NCBI RefSeq assembly: GCF_021590045.1 | Contig: NZ_CP062221.1 | Location: forward strand, 1,426,001-1,490,000 | Length of the DNA stretch: 64,000 nucleotides | Origin: Cellulomonas palmilytica | GTDB lineage: Bacteria; Actinomycetota; Actinomycetes; Actinomycetales; Cellulomonadaceae | Direction of reading: 5' to 3' | In this document: in pieces, positions 51,373-61,843 of the stretch | How positions within the stretch are numbered: position 1 is the first letter of the stretch | Layout: each line of letters opens with the position of its first letter | Position numbers and translations under genes: made by a program | Notes under the pieces: generated by a model | Told to the model about the DNA's origin: nothing | The model's input: the letters and a program-made list of their open reading frames with translations, nothing else | Databases searched by the model: none

Positions 51373-52908
51373 GTGACGACGACCGTTCCGCACCGCACGC
51401 CCCAGACCGCCCCCCGGCGCCCCGCCCCGCGGGCCGACGAGCGGTCGGACCCCCGTCAGGACCAGCCCGCCGGCTCGGGCGGCATCGACACGCTCGTGCT
51501 CGGGCGCCGCATCCGGCACCTGCGCACGCAGCGCGGCATGACGCTCGACGACCTGGGCGCCGCGATCGGCCGCGCGCCCTCGCAGGTGTCGATGCTCGAG
51601 AACGGGCACCGCGAGCCGCGCCTGAGCCTGCTCGGCCAGATCGCCGAGGCGCTCGGCGTGCCGCTCGCGGAGCTGCTGCGCACCGAGGCCCCGAGCCGCC
51701 GCGCCGCGCTCGAGGTCGAGCTCGAGCGCGCGCAGCGCGGGCCGCTGTTCGCGCAGCTCGGCCTGCCGACCGTCAAGGTCGCCAAGTCGCTGCCGAGCGA
51801 CGCGCTCGAGGCGCTCGTCGCGCTGCAGCACGAGGTCGAGCGCCTGCTGACGGAGCACGCGGCCACGCCCGAGGAGGCGCGCCGCGCGAACGCGGAGCTG
51901 CGGGCGCAGATGCGTGAGCGGGACAACTACTTCCCGGAGCTCGAGGAGCACGCCCGCGCGCTGCTCACCGCGATCGGACACGACGGCGGCCCGCTGTCGC
52001 AGCGCGCGACCTCGGACGTCGCGGCGCACCTGGGCTTCACGCTGCACCACGTGCCGGACCTCCCGCGTTCCGTGCGGTCGGTGACGGACCACGCGCACGG
52101 GCGCATCTACCTGCCGCAGATCGGCGGCGGCTTCAACGACTCGCGCTCGCCGCTGCTGCAGGCGCTCGCGAGCCACGTGCTGGAGCACGCCGAGCCGCGC
52201 GACTACCGCGACTTCCTGCGGCAGCGCGTCGAGGCGAACTACCTGGCGGCGGCGCTGATGCTGCCCGAGGACGGCGCGGTGCGGTTCCTGACCGCGGCGA
52301 AGGAGGAGCGGCGCCTGTCGGTCGAGGACCTGCGCGACGCGTTCGCGGTGCCGTACGAGACCGCCGCGCACCGGTTCACGAACCTCGCGACGCGGCGCCT
52401 GGGCCTGCCGGTGCACTTCATGAAGGTCCACGAGGGCGGCACGCTGCACAAGGCGTACGAGAACGACGGCGTGGCCTTCCCGTCGGACCCGCTGGGCGCG
52501 ATCGAGGGTCAGCCGGTGTGCCGGTACTGGACGGCGCGCGCGGTGTTCAGCTGCGAGGACCGGTTCTCGCCGTACTACCAGTACACGGACACCTCGTCGG
52601 GCACGTACTGGTGCACCTCACGCGTGCAGCCGTCGTCGCAGGGGGCGTTCTCGGTGTCGGTGGGCGTGCCGTTCGCGCACGTGCGCTGGTTCCGTGGACG
52701 GGAGACGACGATCCGCTCGTCGTCGTCGTGCCCGGACCCGTCGTGCTGCCGCATGCCCCCGGAGCCGCTCGCGCAGCGCTGGGAGGGCGTCGCGTGGCCG
52801 TCGGCGCGCCCGCACGCGTCGTTGCTCGCGGCGCTCCCGGTGGGCGTGTTCCCGGGCGTGGACACCACGGAGGTCTACGAGTTCCTGGAGCGGCACGCCC
52901 CCGCGTGA
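51373..52908 (+). CDS. ScfR-family (RamB-like) transcriptional regulator
   Basis: The 511-residue regulator has a 35-residue Pro/Arg-rich leader, an XRE helix-turn-helix at 43-100 (LGRRIRHLRTQRGMTLDDLG, then APSQVSMLENGHREPRLSLL), a central IrrE-like region with ANYLAAALMLPEDG, and the C-terminal Cys-rich ScfR domain (VCRYWTARAVFSCEDRF, SSCPDPSCC). RamB of Corynebacterium, of this type, controls aceA, aceB and other acetate genes, so the divergent position beside aceA is strong support. GTG 51373 is the first start after the aceA promoter region; an ATG one base earlier is out of frame. Probably autoregulated. Confidence 0.9.
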   Translation: MTTTVPHRTPQTAPRRPAPRADERSDPRQDQPAGSGGIDTLVLGRRIRHLRTQRGMTLDDLGAAIGRAPSQVSMLENGHREPRLSLLGQIAEALGVPLAELLRTEAPSRRAALEVELERAQRGPLFAQLGLPTVKVAKSLPSDALEALVALQHEVERLLTEHAATPEEARRANAELRAQMRERDNYFPELEEHARALLTAIGHDGGPLSQRATSDVAAHLGFTLHHVPDLPRSVRSVTDHAHGRIYLPQIGGGFNDSRSPLLQALASHVLEHAEPRDYRDFLRQRVEANYLAAALMLPEDGAVRFLTAAKEERRLSVEDLRDAFAVPYETAAHRFTNLATRRLGLPVHFMKVHEGGTLHKAYENDGVAFPSDPLGAIEGQPVCRYWTARAVFSCEDRFSPYYQYTDTSSGTYWCTSRVQPSSQGAFSVSVGVPFAHVRWFRGRETTIRSSSSCPDPSCCRMPPEPLAQRWEGVAWPSARPHASLLAALPVGVFPGVDTTEVYEFLERHAPA

Positions 52909-52914
52909 CGCGCG

Positions 52915-53757
52915 TCAGGTGAGGTCGTCGTGGTCGCCGCGCGTCCAGGCGGCGTGGCGCTGCGCGGACCGTACGACGACCGCGCGGGCGTCCTGCGGGA
53001 CCACGCCCGCGAAGTTGTTGTAGAGCCGGTCGAACGGGCGCCGGGCCGCGTGCTCGGCGATGCGCTCCGCGACACGCCCGGACAGCGGGATGCGGTTGGG
53101 GTAGCTGCGCATGAAGCTGACCGACGTGCGGTCGGGGTTGGCGAAGATCGTGTCGCCCGACAGCAGCACACCGCGCCCGCCGGCGCCCGCGGCCCAGTGC
53201 ACGACCGCCGAGCCGGGGAAGTGCCCGCCGGGCTGGCTCAGCACCACGCCGGGCAGGACCTCGAGCTCTCCGCTCCACGTGCGGATCGCCGCGTCCGGGC
53301 GCGCGACCCAGGACGCGTCCGGCTCGCTGACGAGCACCGGCACCTCCCGTCCGAGCGCGGCGGCGGCCCGGCGGCTCCACTCGACCTGGACGCCGAACAT
53401 GTGGGGGTGGCTCGCGGCGACGACGAGCGTGCGCGACGGCCCGGCGGCCGCGACGACCGTGGCGATCCCGGCGTCGTCGACGTACCCCAGCGGGTCCCAC
53501 AGCAGCGCGCCCGCCTCGGTGCGCAGCAGCTTGGACTGCTGCTCGATGCCGATGCCCGGCGCCTCGAGCGCGAGGAGGTCGGGCTCGAGCTCGTGCACCG
53601 CGACGGCCACGCCCTCGGCGGCGAGCTCGTCGAGCGTCGCCCACGCCTGCCCGGTCGCGGGCACCCACTGCCGCTCGTCGGCGCAGATCGCGCACACCTC
53701 GACCCGCTCGGCGTGCTCGACCCCGCACGTCCGGCACACCCAGACCTCGTCCGTCAC
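52915..53757 (-). CDS. MBL-fold hydrolase-like protein with N-terminal zinc ribbon
   Basis: The 280-residue protein begins WVCRTCGVEHAERVEVCAICADERQW, a CxxC-x11-CxxC zinc ribbon, and continues as a metallo-beta-lactamase-like fold (GIGIEQQSKLLRTEAGALLWD, PGGHFPGSAVVHW, GVLLSGDTIF). The canonical HxHxDH metal motif is altered to SHPHMFG, so metal binding and catalysis may differ from glyoxalase II; GGHFPGS and SGDT supply the later ligands. The function is unknown; the family occurs in actinobacteria as stand-alone genes. GTG 53757 has GGTGGGGG upstream. It ends 7 nt from the stop of the convergent ScfR gene. Confidence 0.75.
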   Translation of the reverse strand: MTDEVWVCRTCGVEHAERVEVCAICADERQWVPATGQAWATLDELAAEGVAVAVHELEPDLLALEAPGIGIEQQSKLLRTEAGALLWDPLGYVDDAGIATVVAAAGPSRTLVVAASHPHMFGVQVEWSRRAAAALGREVPVLVSEPDASWVARPDAAIRTWSGELEVLPGVVLSQPGGHFPGSAVVHWAAGAGGRGVLLSGDTIFANPDRTSVSFMRSYPNRIPLSGRVAERIAEHAARRPFDRLYNNFAGVVPQDARAVVVRSAQRHAAWTRGDHDDLT

Positions 53758-53817
53758 GCCCCCACCCTGTCCTGACCGCCGGCCCCTCGCAACGCCCGCG
53801 TCGCCGCGCACGACGAC

Positions 53818-53856
53818 GGGTGGACCTCCGCTCACCAGGCGAGCGGAAGTCCACCC
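53818..53856 (-). terminator. Terminator after pckG
   Basis: GGGTGGACCTCCGCTC and GAGCGGAAGTCCACCC form a 16-bp stem with one mismatch and a 7-nt loop, 30 nt downstream of the pckG stop. Confidence 0.8.
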
Positions 53857-53885
53857 GTTGCGTGGTCCGTGCGGAGCAGACGGGG

Positions 53886-55745
<1,860 letters not shown>

Positions 55746-55821
55746 GGGTCGGCTCCTGGGCGAGTCCGGTCGGGTGGTCCTGCCTTTCGATCGTGTGTCA
55801 ATCCGTACCCCCGGTGCCAAG

Positions 55822-55860
55822 GCGAAACGCTGTCAATTTTCGCGCTTCTTGACGTACCGT
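55822..55860 (+). promoter_or_regulatory. Candidate promoter and operator between pckG and the second ScfR gene
   Basis: TGTCAA (55831-55836) and TACCGT (55855-55860) have an 18-nt spacer. GCGAAA (55822-55827) and TTTCGC (55838-55843) flank the -35 as an inverted repeat. The -10 ends 7 nt before GTG 55868, giving a leaderless message. Confidence 0.45.
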
Positions 55861-55867
55861 GAGGACC

Positions 55868-57313
55868 GTGCCTTCCGACGACGTCCTCACGACCGGCCGA
55901 CGCCTGCGTCACCTGCGGACCGTGCGCGGACTCACGCTCGAGGCGCTCGGCGCGCAGGTCGGCGTCACCCCCAGCATGCTCTCGCTCGTCGAGAACGGGC
56001 GGCGCGAGCCGCGCCTGTCCCTCCTGCGCGACCTCGCCGCGGCCCTCGGCGTCACCGTCAACGAGCTCATCGACCCCGAGCCGCCCACACGCCGCGCCGC
56101 ACTGGAGATCGAGCTCGACAAGGCCCAGCGTTCGCCGTCGTTCCAGCGCCTCGGCCTGCCGCAGGTCCGCCCCGGACGCACGCTTCCCACACCCGTGCTC
56201 GAGCAGCTCGTCGGGCTGCACGCCGAGCTCGCGCGCCGTGACCGTGAGGCGGTCGCCACGCCCGAGGAGGCGCGCCGCGCCAACACCGCGCTGCGCGTCG
56301 CGCGGCAGCAGCGCGACAACTACTTCCCGGAGCTCGAGGTCGTCGCCGAGCGCATGGTCCGCGACGCGGGCTACACCTCCGGCCCGCTCACGCACCGCAC
56401 CGTGTGGCGCATGGCCGAGCGCCTCGGCTTCGAGATCCGCCACGTCGACGACCTGCCGCGCTCCACCCGCACCGTCACCGACCTGGAGAACGGGCGCATC
56501 TACCTGCCGCCGGCCTCGACCCCCGGCGGGCACGGCCTGCGCTCGCTCGCGCTGCAGGCCATGGCCCACCGCGTGCTCGACCACGACCGCCCGCGCACGT
56601 ACGAGGAGTTCCTCCACCAGCGCATGGAGATCACGTACTTCGCGTCGTCGTGCCTCATGCCGCAGTCCGCGTCGGTCGAGTTCCTCGCGGCGCGCAAGCG
56701 CTCGCGCGAGCTCGCGATCGAGGACTTCCGTGACGCGTTCGGCGTCACGCACGAGGCCGCCGCGCAACGGTTCACGTCGTTGGGGACCCACCACCTCGAC
56801 ATCCGCGTGCACTTCCTGCGCATCAACGAGGACGGCTCGATCTACCGCGCGTACGCCAACGACGGGCTGCCCCTGCCCGTCGACGTGACCGGCGCGATCG
56901 AGGGCCAGGTCGTGTGCCGGCGCTGGGGCGTGCGCGAGGCGCTGTCCCGCCGGGACCACGCGACCGAGTCGTACCAGTACACCGACACCCCCGCGGGCAC
57001 GTTCTGGTGCTCGACGCAGCCCGGGGTCGCGCCCACGGGCCGGTTCGCGCTCGCGGTCGGGGTGCCGTTCTCGGCGGCGCGGTGGTTCCGCGGGCGGGAC
57101 ACGCAGGTGCGCCGCACGAGCACGTGCCCCGACCCGGCGTGCTGCCGCCGGCCCGACGAGAGCGCCGCGGCCCGGTGGGAGCAGGCGTCCTGGCCGAGTG
57201 CGCGCATCCACCAGCACGTGTTCGCACCGCTGCCGTCGGGGCTGTTCCCGGGAGTGGACGCCGCGGAGATGTACGCGTTCCTCGACCGGCACGCACCCTC
57301 GTCGGACGCCTGA
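55868..57313 (+). CDS. ScfR-family transcriptional regulator (second paralogue)
   Basis: The 481-residue paralogue of the 51373 regulator has the helix-turn-helix at about 8-65 (GRRLRHLRTVRGLTLEALG, TPSMLSLVENGRREPRLSLL), the central IrrE-like region (ITYFASSCLMPQSASVEFLA) and the C-terminal Cys-rich domain (VVCRRWGVREALS, STCPDPACC). It lacks the 35-residue Pro-rich leader of its relative. GTG 55868 suits a leaderless transcript from the -10 at 55855; GTG 55859 is a possible alternative. Divergent from pckG, which it probably controls; ligand likely an acyl-CoA or related metabolite, by family inference. Confidence 0.88.
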   Translation: MPSDDVLTTGRRLRHLRTVRGLTLEALGAQVGVTPSMLSLVENGRREPRLSLLRDLAAALGVTVNELIDPEPPTRRAALEIELDKAQRSPSFQRLGLPQVRPGRTLPTPVLEQLVGLHAELARRDREAVATPEEARRANTALRVARQQRDNYFPELEVVAERMVRDAGYTSGPLTHRTVWRMAERLGFEIRHVDDLPRSTRTVTDLENGRIYLPPASTPGGHGLRSLALQAMAHRVLDHDRPRTYEEFLHQRMEITYFASSCLMPQSASVEFLAARKRSRELAIEDFRDAFGVTHEAAAQRFTSLGTHHLDIRVHFLRINEDGSIYRAYANDGLPLPVDVTGAIEGQVVCRRWGVREALSRRDHATESYQYTDTPAGTFWCSTQPGVAPTGRFALAVGVPFSAARWFRGRDTQVRRTSTCPDPACCRRPDESAAARWEQASWPSARIHQHVFAPLPSGLFPGVDAAEMYAFLDRHAPSSDA

Positions 57314-57409
57314 CGGGGACCCCGAGGCGGACGCTGTGCGAGGACGCCGTGCCGGTGGGCCTACGATGGCGCCCGTCGACGAGGTCGTCGCGAGGATGCG
57401 GGAGGTCAG

Positions 57410-57967
57410 GTGCACGCCAGCACGCCTACGAACCGGATGACGCGCGCGCGGGCGGTGCTGCTCGCGGGAGGTGCGGTGCTCGCCGCCCTGCTGGGCGCGT
57501 GCTCGGGAACGCCCGGGGCGGCCGCCGTGGTCGACGGGCGCGTCATCACGGCGGACCAGGTGCAGTCCGCCACGGACCAGCTCACCGAGCTCGGCCAGCA
57601 GTTCGACGTGCCGACCGTGCTGTCGATCCTCATCCAGGAGCCGACGATGACGCGGTTCGCGGCGGACGAGGGTGTGGCGGTGTCCGACGAGGACGCGGTC
57701 GGGCTGCTCGACCAGGTCTCGCAGTCGGTGGGCATCGACGTCGGCGAGTACAGCCCGGCGACGATCGCGATCGCGCGGTACTCGCTCGCGTCGGGCAACC
57801 TGCAGGACACGGGTGACCTGGAGGCGCTGGGCCAGGAGGTCGCGGAGCGGCTGGGCTCGCTGGACGTCGAGGTCAACCCGCGGTTCGGGACGCTCGGCGA
57901 GACCGCGGCGGTCGAGGGTGCTGCCGCGCGCCCGTGGATCGTGACGCCCGAGGCGGACGCGTCCTGA
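57410..57967 (+). CDS. Lipoprotein with SurA-N-like fold
   Basis: The 185-residue protein has a lipoprotein signal peptide: basic N-terminus (RMTRAR), hydrophobic core (AVLLAGGAVLAALL) and lipobox LGAC near residue 31, giving a lipid-anchored extracytoplasmic protein. The mature part begins AAAVVDGRVITADQVQSATDQL, the start typical of SurA/PrsA N-terminal chaperone domains, but no PPIase domain follows. GTG 57410 is assumed; GGAGG sits only 4 nt before it, and ATG 57437 would still leave the signal peptide. TACGAT (57362-57367) is a possible -10. The neighbour is mazG, 8 nt later, so they may be co-transcribed. Confidence 0.75.
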   Translation: MHASTPTNRMTRARAVLLAGGAVLAALLGACSGTPGAAAVVDGRVITADQVQSATDQLTELGQQFDVPTVLSILIQEPTMTRFAADEGVAVSDEDAVGLLDQVSQSVGIDVGEYSPATIAIARYSLASGNLQDTGDLEALGQEVAERLGSLDVEVNPRFGTLGETAAVEGAAARPWIVTPEADAS

Positions 57968-57975
57968 GCCCGTCG

Positions 57976-58659
57976 GTGACGGACGTGCCCTCGTCGGGTC
58001 ACGTGGACGCGGGCGCGACGAGCGCGCTCGACGAGCTCGTCGCGGTCATGGACCGCCTGCGCTCGCCGGGCGGCTGCCCGTGGGACGCGGAGCAGACGCA
58101 CGCGTCGCTCGCGCCGTACGCGCTCGAGGAGGCCCACGAGCTCGTCGAGGCGATCGAGCACGACGACCGGGCGGGGCTGCGCGAGGAGCTGGGCGACCTG
58201 CTGCTGCAGGTCGTGTTCCACGCGCGCGTCGCGCAGGAGCACGCCGACGACCCGTTCGACGTGCAGGACGTCGCGGCGGACCTCGTCGCGAAGCTCGTCC
58301 GGCGGCACCCGCACGTGTTCGCCGACGAGCAGGCGGCGCCCGACGACGAGGGGCGCGACGTCGCGTGGGACCGCATCAAGCGCGCGGAGAAGGACCGGGC
58401 GTCGGCGCTCGACGGCGTGCCGCTCGCGCTGGGGGCGCTGGCCCGGACGCAGAAGCTGGTCGCGCGCGCGGAGCGTGCGGGCGTCGCGGCCGACGACCCG
58501 GACGGCGACGATCTGGGTGCGCGGCTGTTCGCGCTCGTGCGCGAGGCACGTGCCGCGGGGCTGGACGCGGAGGGCGAGCTGCGCCGTACGGCCGCGCGCT
58601 GGGAGGCGCAGGTGCGGGCGCGGGAGGCTGCCGCACCGCGTCCGGATCCGGGCACTTAG
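57976..58659 (+). CDS. mazG: Nucleoside triphosphate pyrophosphohydrolase MazG
   Basis: House-cleaning enzyme hydrolysing (d)NTPs to NMP and pyrophosphate. The 227-residue protein has the single-domain MazG core: MDRLRSPGGCPWDAEQTHAS, the helical metal site EEAHELVEAIEHDD, and REELGDLLLQVVFHARVAQE, followed by RRHPHVFAD and DVAWDRIKRAEK. The C-terminus has an Asp/Arg-rich tail. GTG 57976 is the first start after the lipoprotein stop, though no strong ribosome site precedes it. In related genomes mazG lies between mfd and eno. Confidence 0.93.
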   Translation: MTDVPSSGHVDAGATSALDELVAVMDRLRSPGGCPWDAEQTHASLAPYALEEAHELVEAIEHDDRAGLREELGDLLLQVVFHARVAQEHADDPFDVQDVAADLVAKLVRRHPHVFADEQAAPDDEGRDVAWDRIKRAEKDRASALDGVPLALGALARTQKLVARAERAGVAADDPDGDDLGARLFALVREARAAGLDAEGELRRTAARWEAQVRAREAAAPRPDPGT

Positions 58660-58662
58660 TCC

Positions 58663-58691
58663 CTGGAAAGCGCTATCCGCCCAGGTAGTCT
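58663..58691 (+). promoter_or_regulatory. pntAB promoter with LacI-type operator in the spacer
   Basis: CTGGAA (58663-58668) and TAGTCT (58686-58691) have an exact 17-nt spacer. GGAAAGCGCTATCC (58665-58678) is a near-perfect palindrome with central CG, like LacI-family operators, and overlaps the -35. It would give repression by steric block. Confidence 0.6.
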
Positions 58692-58769
58692 CTGTGCGCC
58701 GGTATCCCACCGGCCTGTGGCGAGCACCCTCGCGCACCCGCGCGAGACCCCGACGACGAGGAGGCGCGC

Positions 58770-60332
58770 GTGGCGAGCATCGGCATCCCCCGCGAGGCGC
58801 AGGGACAACGGCTCGTGGCGGCGACGCCCGCGACGGTGGGCAAGCTGGTCGCCCTCGGCTACGACGTGCTCGTCGAGGCCGGCGCGGGCGAGGCGGCCAC
58901 GTTCGCCGACGACGCGTACGCCGCGGCCGGCGCGCAGGTCGTCGACACCGCGCAGGCGTGGGGCGCGGACGTCGTCACCGCCGTGGACGCGCCGTCCGAC
59001 GAGCAGGTCGCGCTGCTGCGCGAGGGCGCGGTGCTCGTCGCCCAGCTCCAGCCCGCCCAGCGTCCCGAGCTCGTCACGGCCCTCGCGGAGCGCGGCGTCA
59101 CCGCGCTCGCGCTCGACGCGGTCCCGCGCATCTCCCGCGCGCAGGCGCTCGACGTGCTCTCGAGCATGGCGAACGTGGCCGGCTACCGCGCGGTCGTCGA
59201 GGCCGCCGGCGAGTTCGGCGGCATGTTCGCCGGGCAGGTCACCGCCGCCGGCAAGACGCCGCCCGCCAAGGTCTTCGTCATCGGCGCGGGCGTCGCGGGG
59301 CTCGCCGCGATCGGCACCGCCGACTCCCTCGGCGCGCAGGTCCGCGCGTTCGACGTGCGGCCCGAGGTCGGCGAGCAGATCGAGTCCATGGGCGCGACGT
59401 TCGTCCGCGCACCCGAGGCGCAGCAGGAGATCAGCGCCGACGGCTACGCCAAGCCGCTCACCGAGGAGCAGGCGGCCGCGGCGCTCGACGTCTACGCGCG
59501 CGAGTGCGCGGACGCGGACATCGTCGTGACCACCGCGCTCGTGCGCGGCACCGCGCCCACGACCATCACGGCCGCCGCCGTCGCGGGCATGCGGCCGGGC
59601 TCCGTCGTCGTCGACCTCGCCGCCACCGGCGGTGGCAACTGCGAGCTCACCGTGCCGGGCGAACGCGTCGTGACCGAGAACGGCGTGGTCGTCCTCGGCT
59701 TCACGGACCTGCCGGGACGCATGCCGCAGCACTCGTCGCAGCTGCTCGGCACGAACGTCGTGCACCTGCTGCAGCTGCTCACGCCCGGCAAGGACGGCGA
59801 GCTCGTGCTCGACCTCGAGGACCCGGTGCAGCGCGGCATGACCGTCGCGCACGCCGGCGACGTGACGTGGCCGCCGCCGCCCGTCGCCGTCTCGGCCGCG
59901 CCGCCATCGACGACCGGCCCGCCACCGCCCAGCCCGCAGGAGGTCGCCGCGCGGCAGGCCGAGCAGGCCGAGCGTGCGAAGGTCCGAGCGCAGCGGCGCA
60001 CGGTCGCGTACGCGTTCGGCGCCCTGCTGCTCACGCTCGGCATCTCGTACGCGCCCAGCGACTTCCTCGCGCACTTCTCCGTGTTCGTGCTCGCCGTGTT
60101 CGTCGGCTACTACGTGATCTCCAACGTGTCGCACTCGCTGCACACGCCGCTCATGGCCCAGACCAACGCGATCTCCGGGATCATCCTCGTCGGCGCCCTG
60201 CTGCAGATCGGGTCCGACGACCCCGTGGTCACCGTGCTCGCGTGCGTCGCCGCCGCGGTCGCGTCCATCAACATCTTCGGCGGGTTCCTGGTCGCGAACC
60301 GGATGCTCCGCATGTTCCGACGGGGGGCCTGA
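58770..60332 (+). CDS. pntA: NAD(P) transhydrogenase subunit alpha (fused alpha1-alpha2)
   Basis: Part of the membrane proton-translocating transhydrogenase that makes NADPH from NADH. The 520-residue protein has the soluble NAD-binding domain (residues 1-380; [38 protein letters not shown] near 168-190, [18 protein letters not shown]), a Pro-rich linker and four C-terminal membrane helices (about 405-510; [20 protein letters not shown]). This is the E. coli-type fusion rather than the split PntAA/PntAB form. GTG 58770 has GAGGAGG upstream. It is 1 nt from pntB and shares its promoter. Confidence 0.96.
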   Translation: MASIGIPREAQGQRLVAATPATVGKLVALGYDVLVEAGAGEAATFADDAYAAAGAQVVDTAQAWGADVVTAVDAPSDEQVALLREGAVLVAQLQPAQRPELVTALAERGVTALALDAVPRISRAQALDVLSSMANVAGYRAVVEAAGEFGGMFAGQVTAAGKTPPAKVFVIGAGVAGLAAIGTADSLGAQVRAFDVRPEVGEQIESMGATFVRAPEAQQEISADGYAKPLTEEQAAAALDVYARECADADIVVTTALVRGTAPTTITAAAVAGMRPGSVVVDLAATGGGNCELTVPGERVVTENGVVVLGFTDLPGRMPQHSSQLLGTNVVHLLQLLTPGKDGELVLDLEDPVQRGMTVAHAGDVTWPPPPVAVSAAPPSTTGPPPPSPQEVAARQAEQAERAKVRAQRRTVAYAFGALLLTLGISYAPSDFLAHFSVFVLAVFVGYYVISNVSHSLHTPLMAQTNAISGIILVGALLQIGSDDPVVTVLACVAAAVASINIFGGFLVANRMLRMFRRGA

Positions 60333-60333
60333 C

Positions 60334-61731
60334 ATGACTCTCGTGTCGCTCACGAACGCGACGTACCTGCTCGCCGCCGTGCTGTTCGTGCTGTCGCTCG
60401 CCGGCCTGTCCAAGCAGGAGACCGCGCGGCGCGGCAACGTGCTCGGGATGGTCGGCATGGGTCTGGCCCTCGCCGCCGTCATCGCGCGCGCCCTGGACGA
60501 GTCCCAGCGGTCCGTGGCCGTGACCGCGCTGCTCATCGCGCTCGTGCTCGGGATCGGGGTGGTCGTCGGGACGTGGCGCGCGCGCAGCGTCGAGATGACG
60601 CAGATGCCCGAGCTCATCGCGATCCTGCACTCGTTCGTCGGCATCGCGGCCGTGCTCGTCGGCTACAACTCCTACCTGACGGGGGAGCACGACGGCGTGC
60701 ACCTCGTCGAGGTGTTCCTCGGCGTGCTCATCGGTGCCGTGACGTTCACCGGGTCGGTCGTCGCGTTCCTCAAGCTCTCGGCCCGCATCAAGAGCGCGCC
60801 GCTCACGCTGCCCGGCCGGAACCTGCTCAACCTCGCGGCCGTGCTCGTCTCCTTCGGTCTGCTCGCGTGGTTCCTCGCGGAGCCGTCGATCTGGCCCCTC
60901 GCGCTCATGACCGTCATCGCGCTCGCGCTCGGCTGGCACCTGGTCGCGGCCATCGGCGGCGGCGACATGCCCGTCGTCGTGTCGATGCTCAACTCGTACT
61001 CCGGGTGGGCCGCCGCGGCCGCGGGCTTCATGCTCAGCAACGACCTGCTCATCGTCACGGGCGCCCTCGTCGGCGCGTCCGGTGCGATCCTCTCCTACAT
61101 CATGTGCCGGGCGATGAACCGGTCGTTCGTCTCGGTGATCCTCGGAGGCTTCGGAGCTGAGGAGGGCGCCGCGGCGCCCGCCGCCGGCGGACCGGTCGGG
61201 GAGCACCGCGAGATGTCCGCGGCGGACGTCGCGGAGGCGCTCGCCGGTGCGCGGTCCGTGGTCATCACGCCCGGCTACGGCATGGCCGTCGCCAAGGCGC
61301 AGTACCCCGTCGCGGACCTCGTCGAGAAGCTGCGCGCGCGTGGCGTGCAGGTGCGGTTCGGCGTGCACCCCGTCGCCGGGCGTCTGCCCGGGCACATGAA
61401 CGTGCTGCTCGCCGAGGCCAAGGTGCCGTACGACATCGTCCTCGAGATGGACGAGATCAACGACGACTTCGACGAGACCGACGTCGTCCTCGTGATCGGC
61501 GCGAACGACACGGTCAACCCCGCGGCGCTCGACGACCCGTCCTCGCCGATCGCGGGCATGCCCGTGCTCGAGGTCTGGAACGCCAAGCAGGTCGTCGTGT
61601 TCAAGCGGTCGATGGCCACCGGGTACGCGGGCGTGCAGAACCCGCTGTTCTTCCGGGACAACACCGCGATGCTGTTCGGCGACGCGCGGGACCAGACCGA
61701 GAAGATCGTCGCGGCGCTCGCGCAGGGCTGA
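60334..61731 (+). CDS. pntB: NAD(P) transhydrogenase subunit beta
   Basis: The 465-residue partner has nine membrane helices (residues about 1-265; [39 protein letters not shown]) and a C-terminal NADP-binding domain with [54 protein letters not shown] and [19 protein letters not shown], the latter two being signature NADP contacts. ATG 60334 overlaps the pntA end by a 1-nt gap, so translation is coupled. With pntA it would supply NADPH for biosynthesis. Confidence 0.97.
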   Translation: MTLVSLTNATYLLAAVLFVLSLAGLSKQETARRGNVLGMVGMGLALAAVIARALDESQRSVAVTALLIALVLGIGVVVGTWRARSVEMTQMPELIAILHSFVGIAAVLVGYNSYLTGEHDGVHLVEVFLGVLIGAVTFTGSVVAFLKLSARIKSAPLTLPGRNLLNLAAVLVSFGLLAWFLAEPSIWPLALMTVIALALGWHLVAAIGGGDMPVVVSMLNSYSGWAAAAAGFMLSNDLLIVTGALVGASGAILSYIMCRAMNRSFVSVILGGFGAEEGAAAPAAGGPVGEHREMSAADVAEALAGARSVVITPGYGMAVAKAQYPVADLVEKLRARGVQVRFGVHPVAGRLPGHMNVLLAEAKVPYDIVLEMDEINDDFDETDVVLVIGANDTVNPAALDDPSSPIAGMPVLEVWNAKQVVVFKRSMATGYAGVQNPLFFRDNTAMLFGDARDQTEKIVAALAQG

Positions 61732-61741
61732 CTGTCGGGCT

Positions 61742-61772
61742 CCGGGACGAAACGGTTCACTCGTCGTCCCGG
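61742..61772 (+). terminator. Hairpin after pntB with operator-like loop
   Basis: CCGGGACGA (61742-61750) and TCGTCCCGG (61764-61772) form a 9-bp stem. The 13-nt loop holds part of GAAACGGTTC (61749-61758), a LacI-operator-like palindrome upstream of the xylanase. Confidence 0.6.
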
Positions 61773-61843
61773 GGTTCGCGCCCTCCCTAGTGTCCGGGCT
61801 GACCGGCGGACGGTGCCGTCGGCATGCCCTCAGGAGCGATGCG

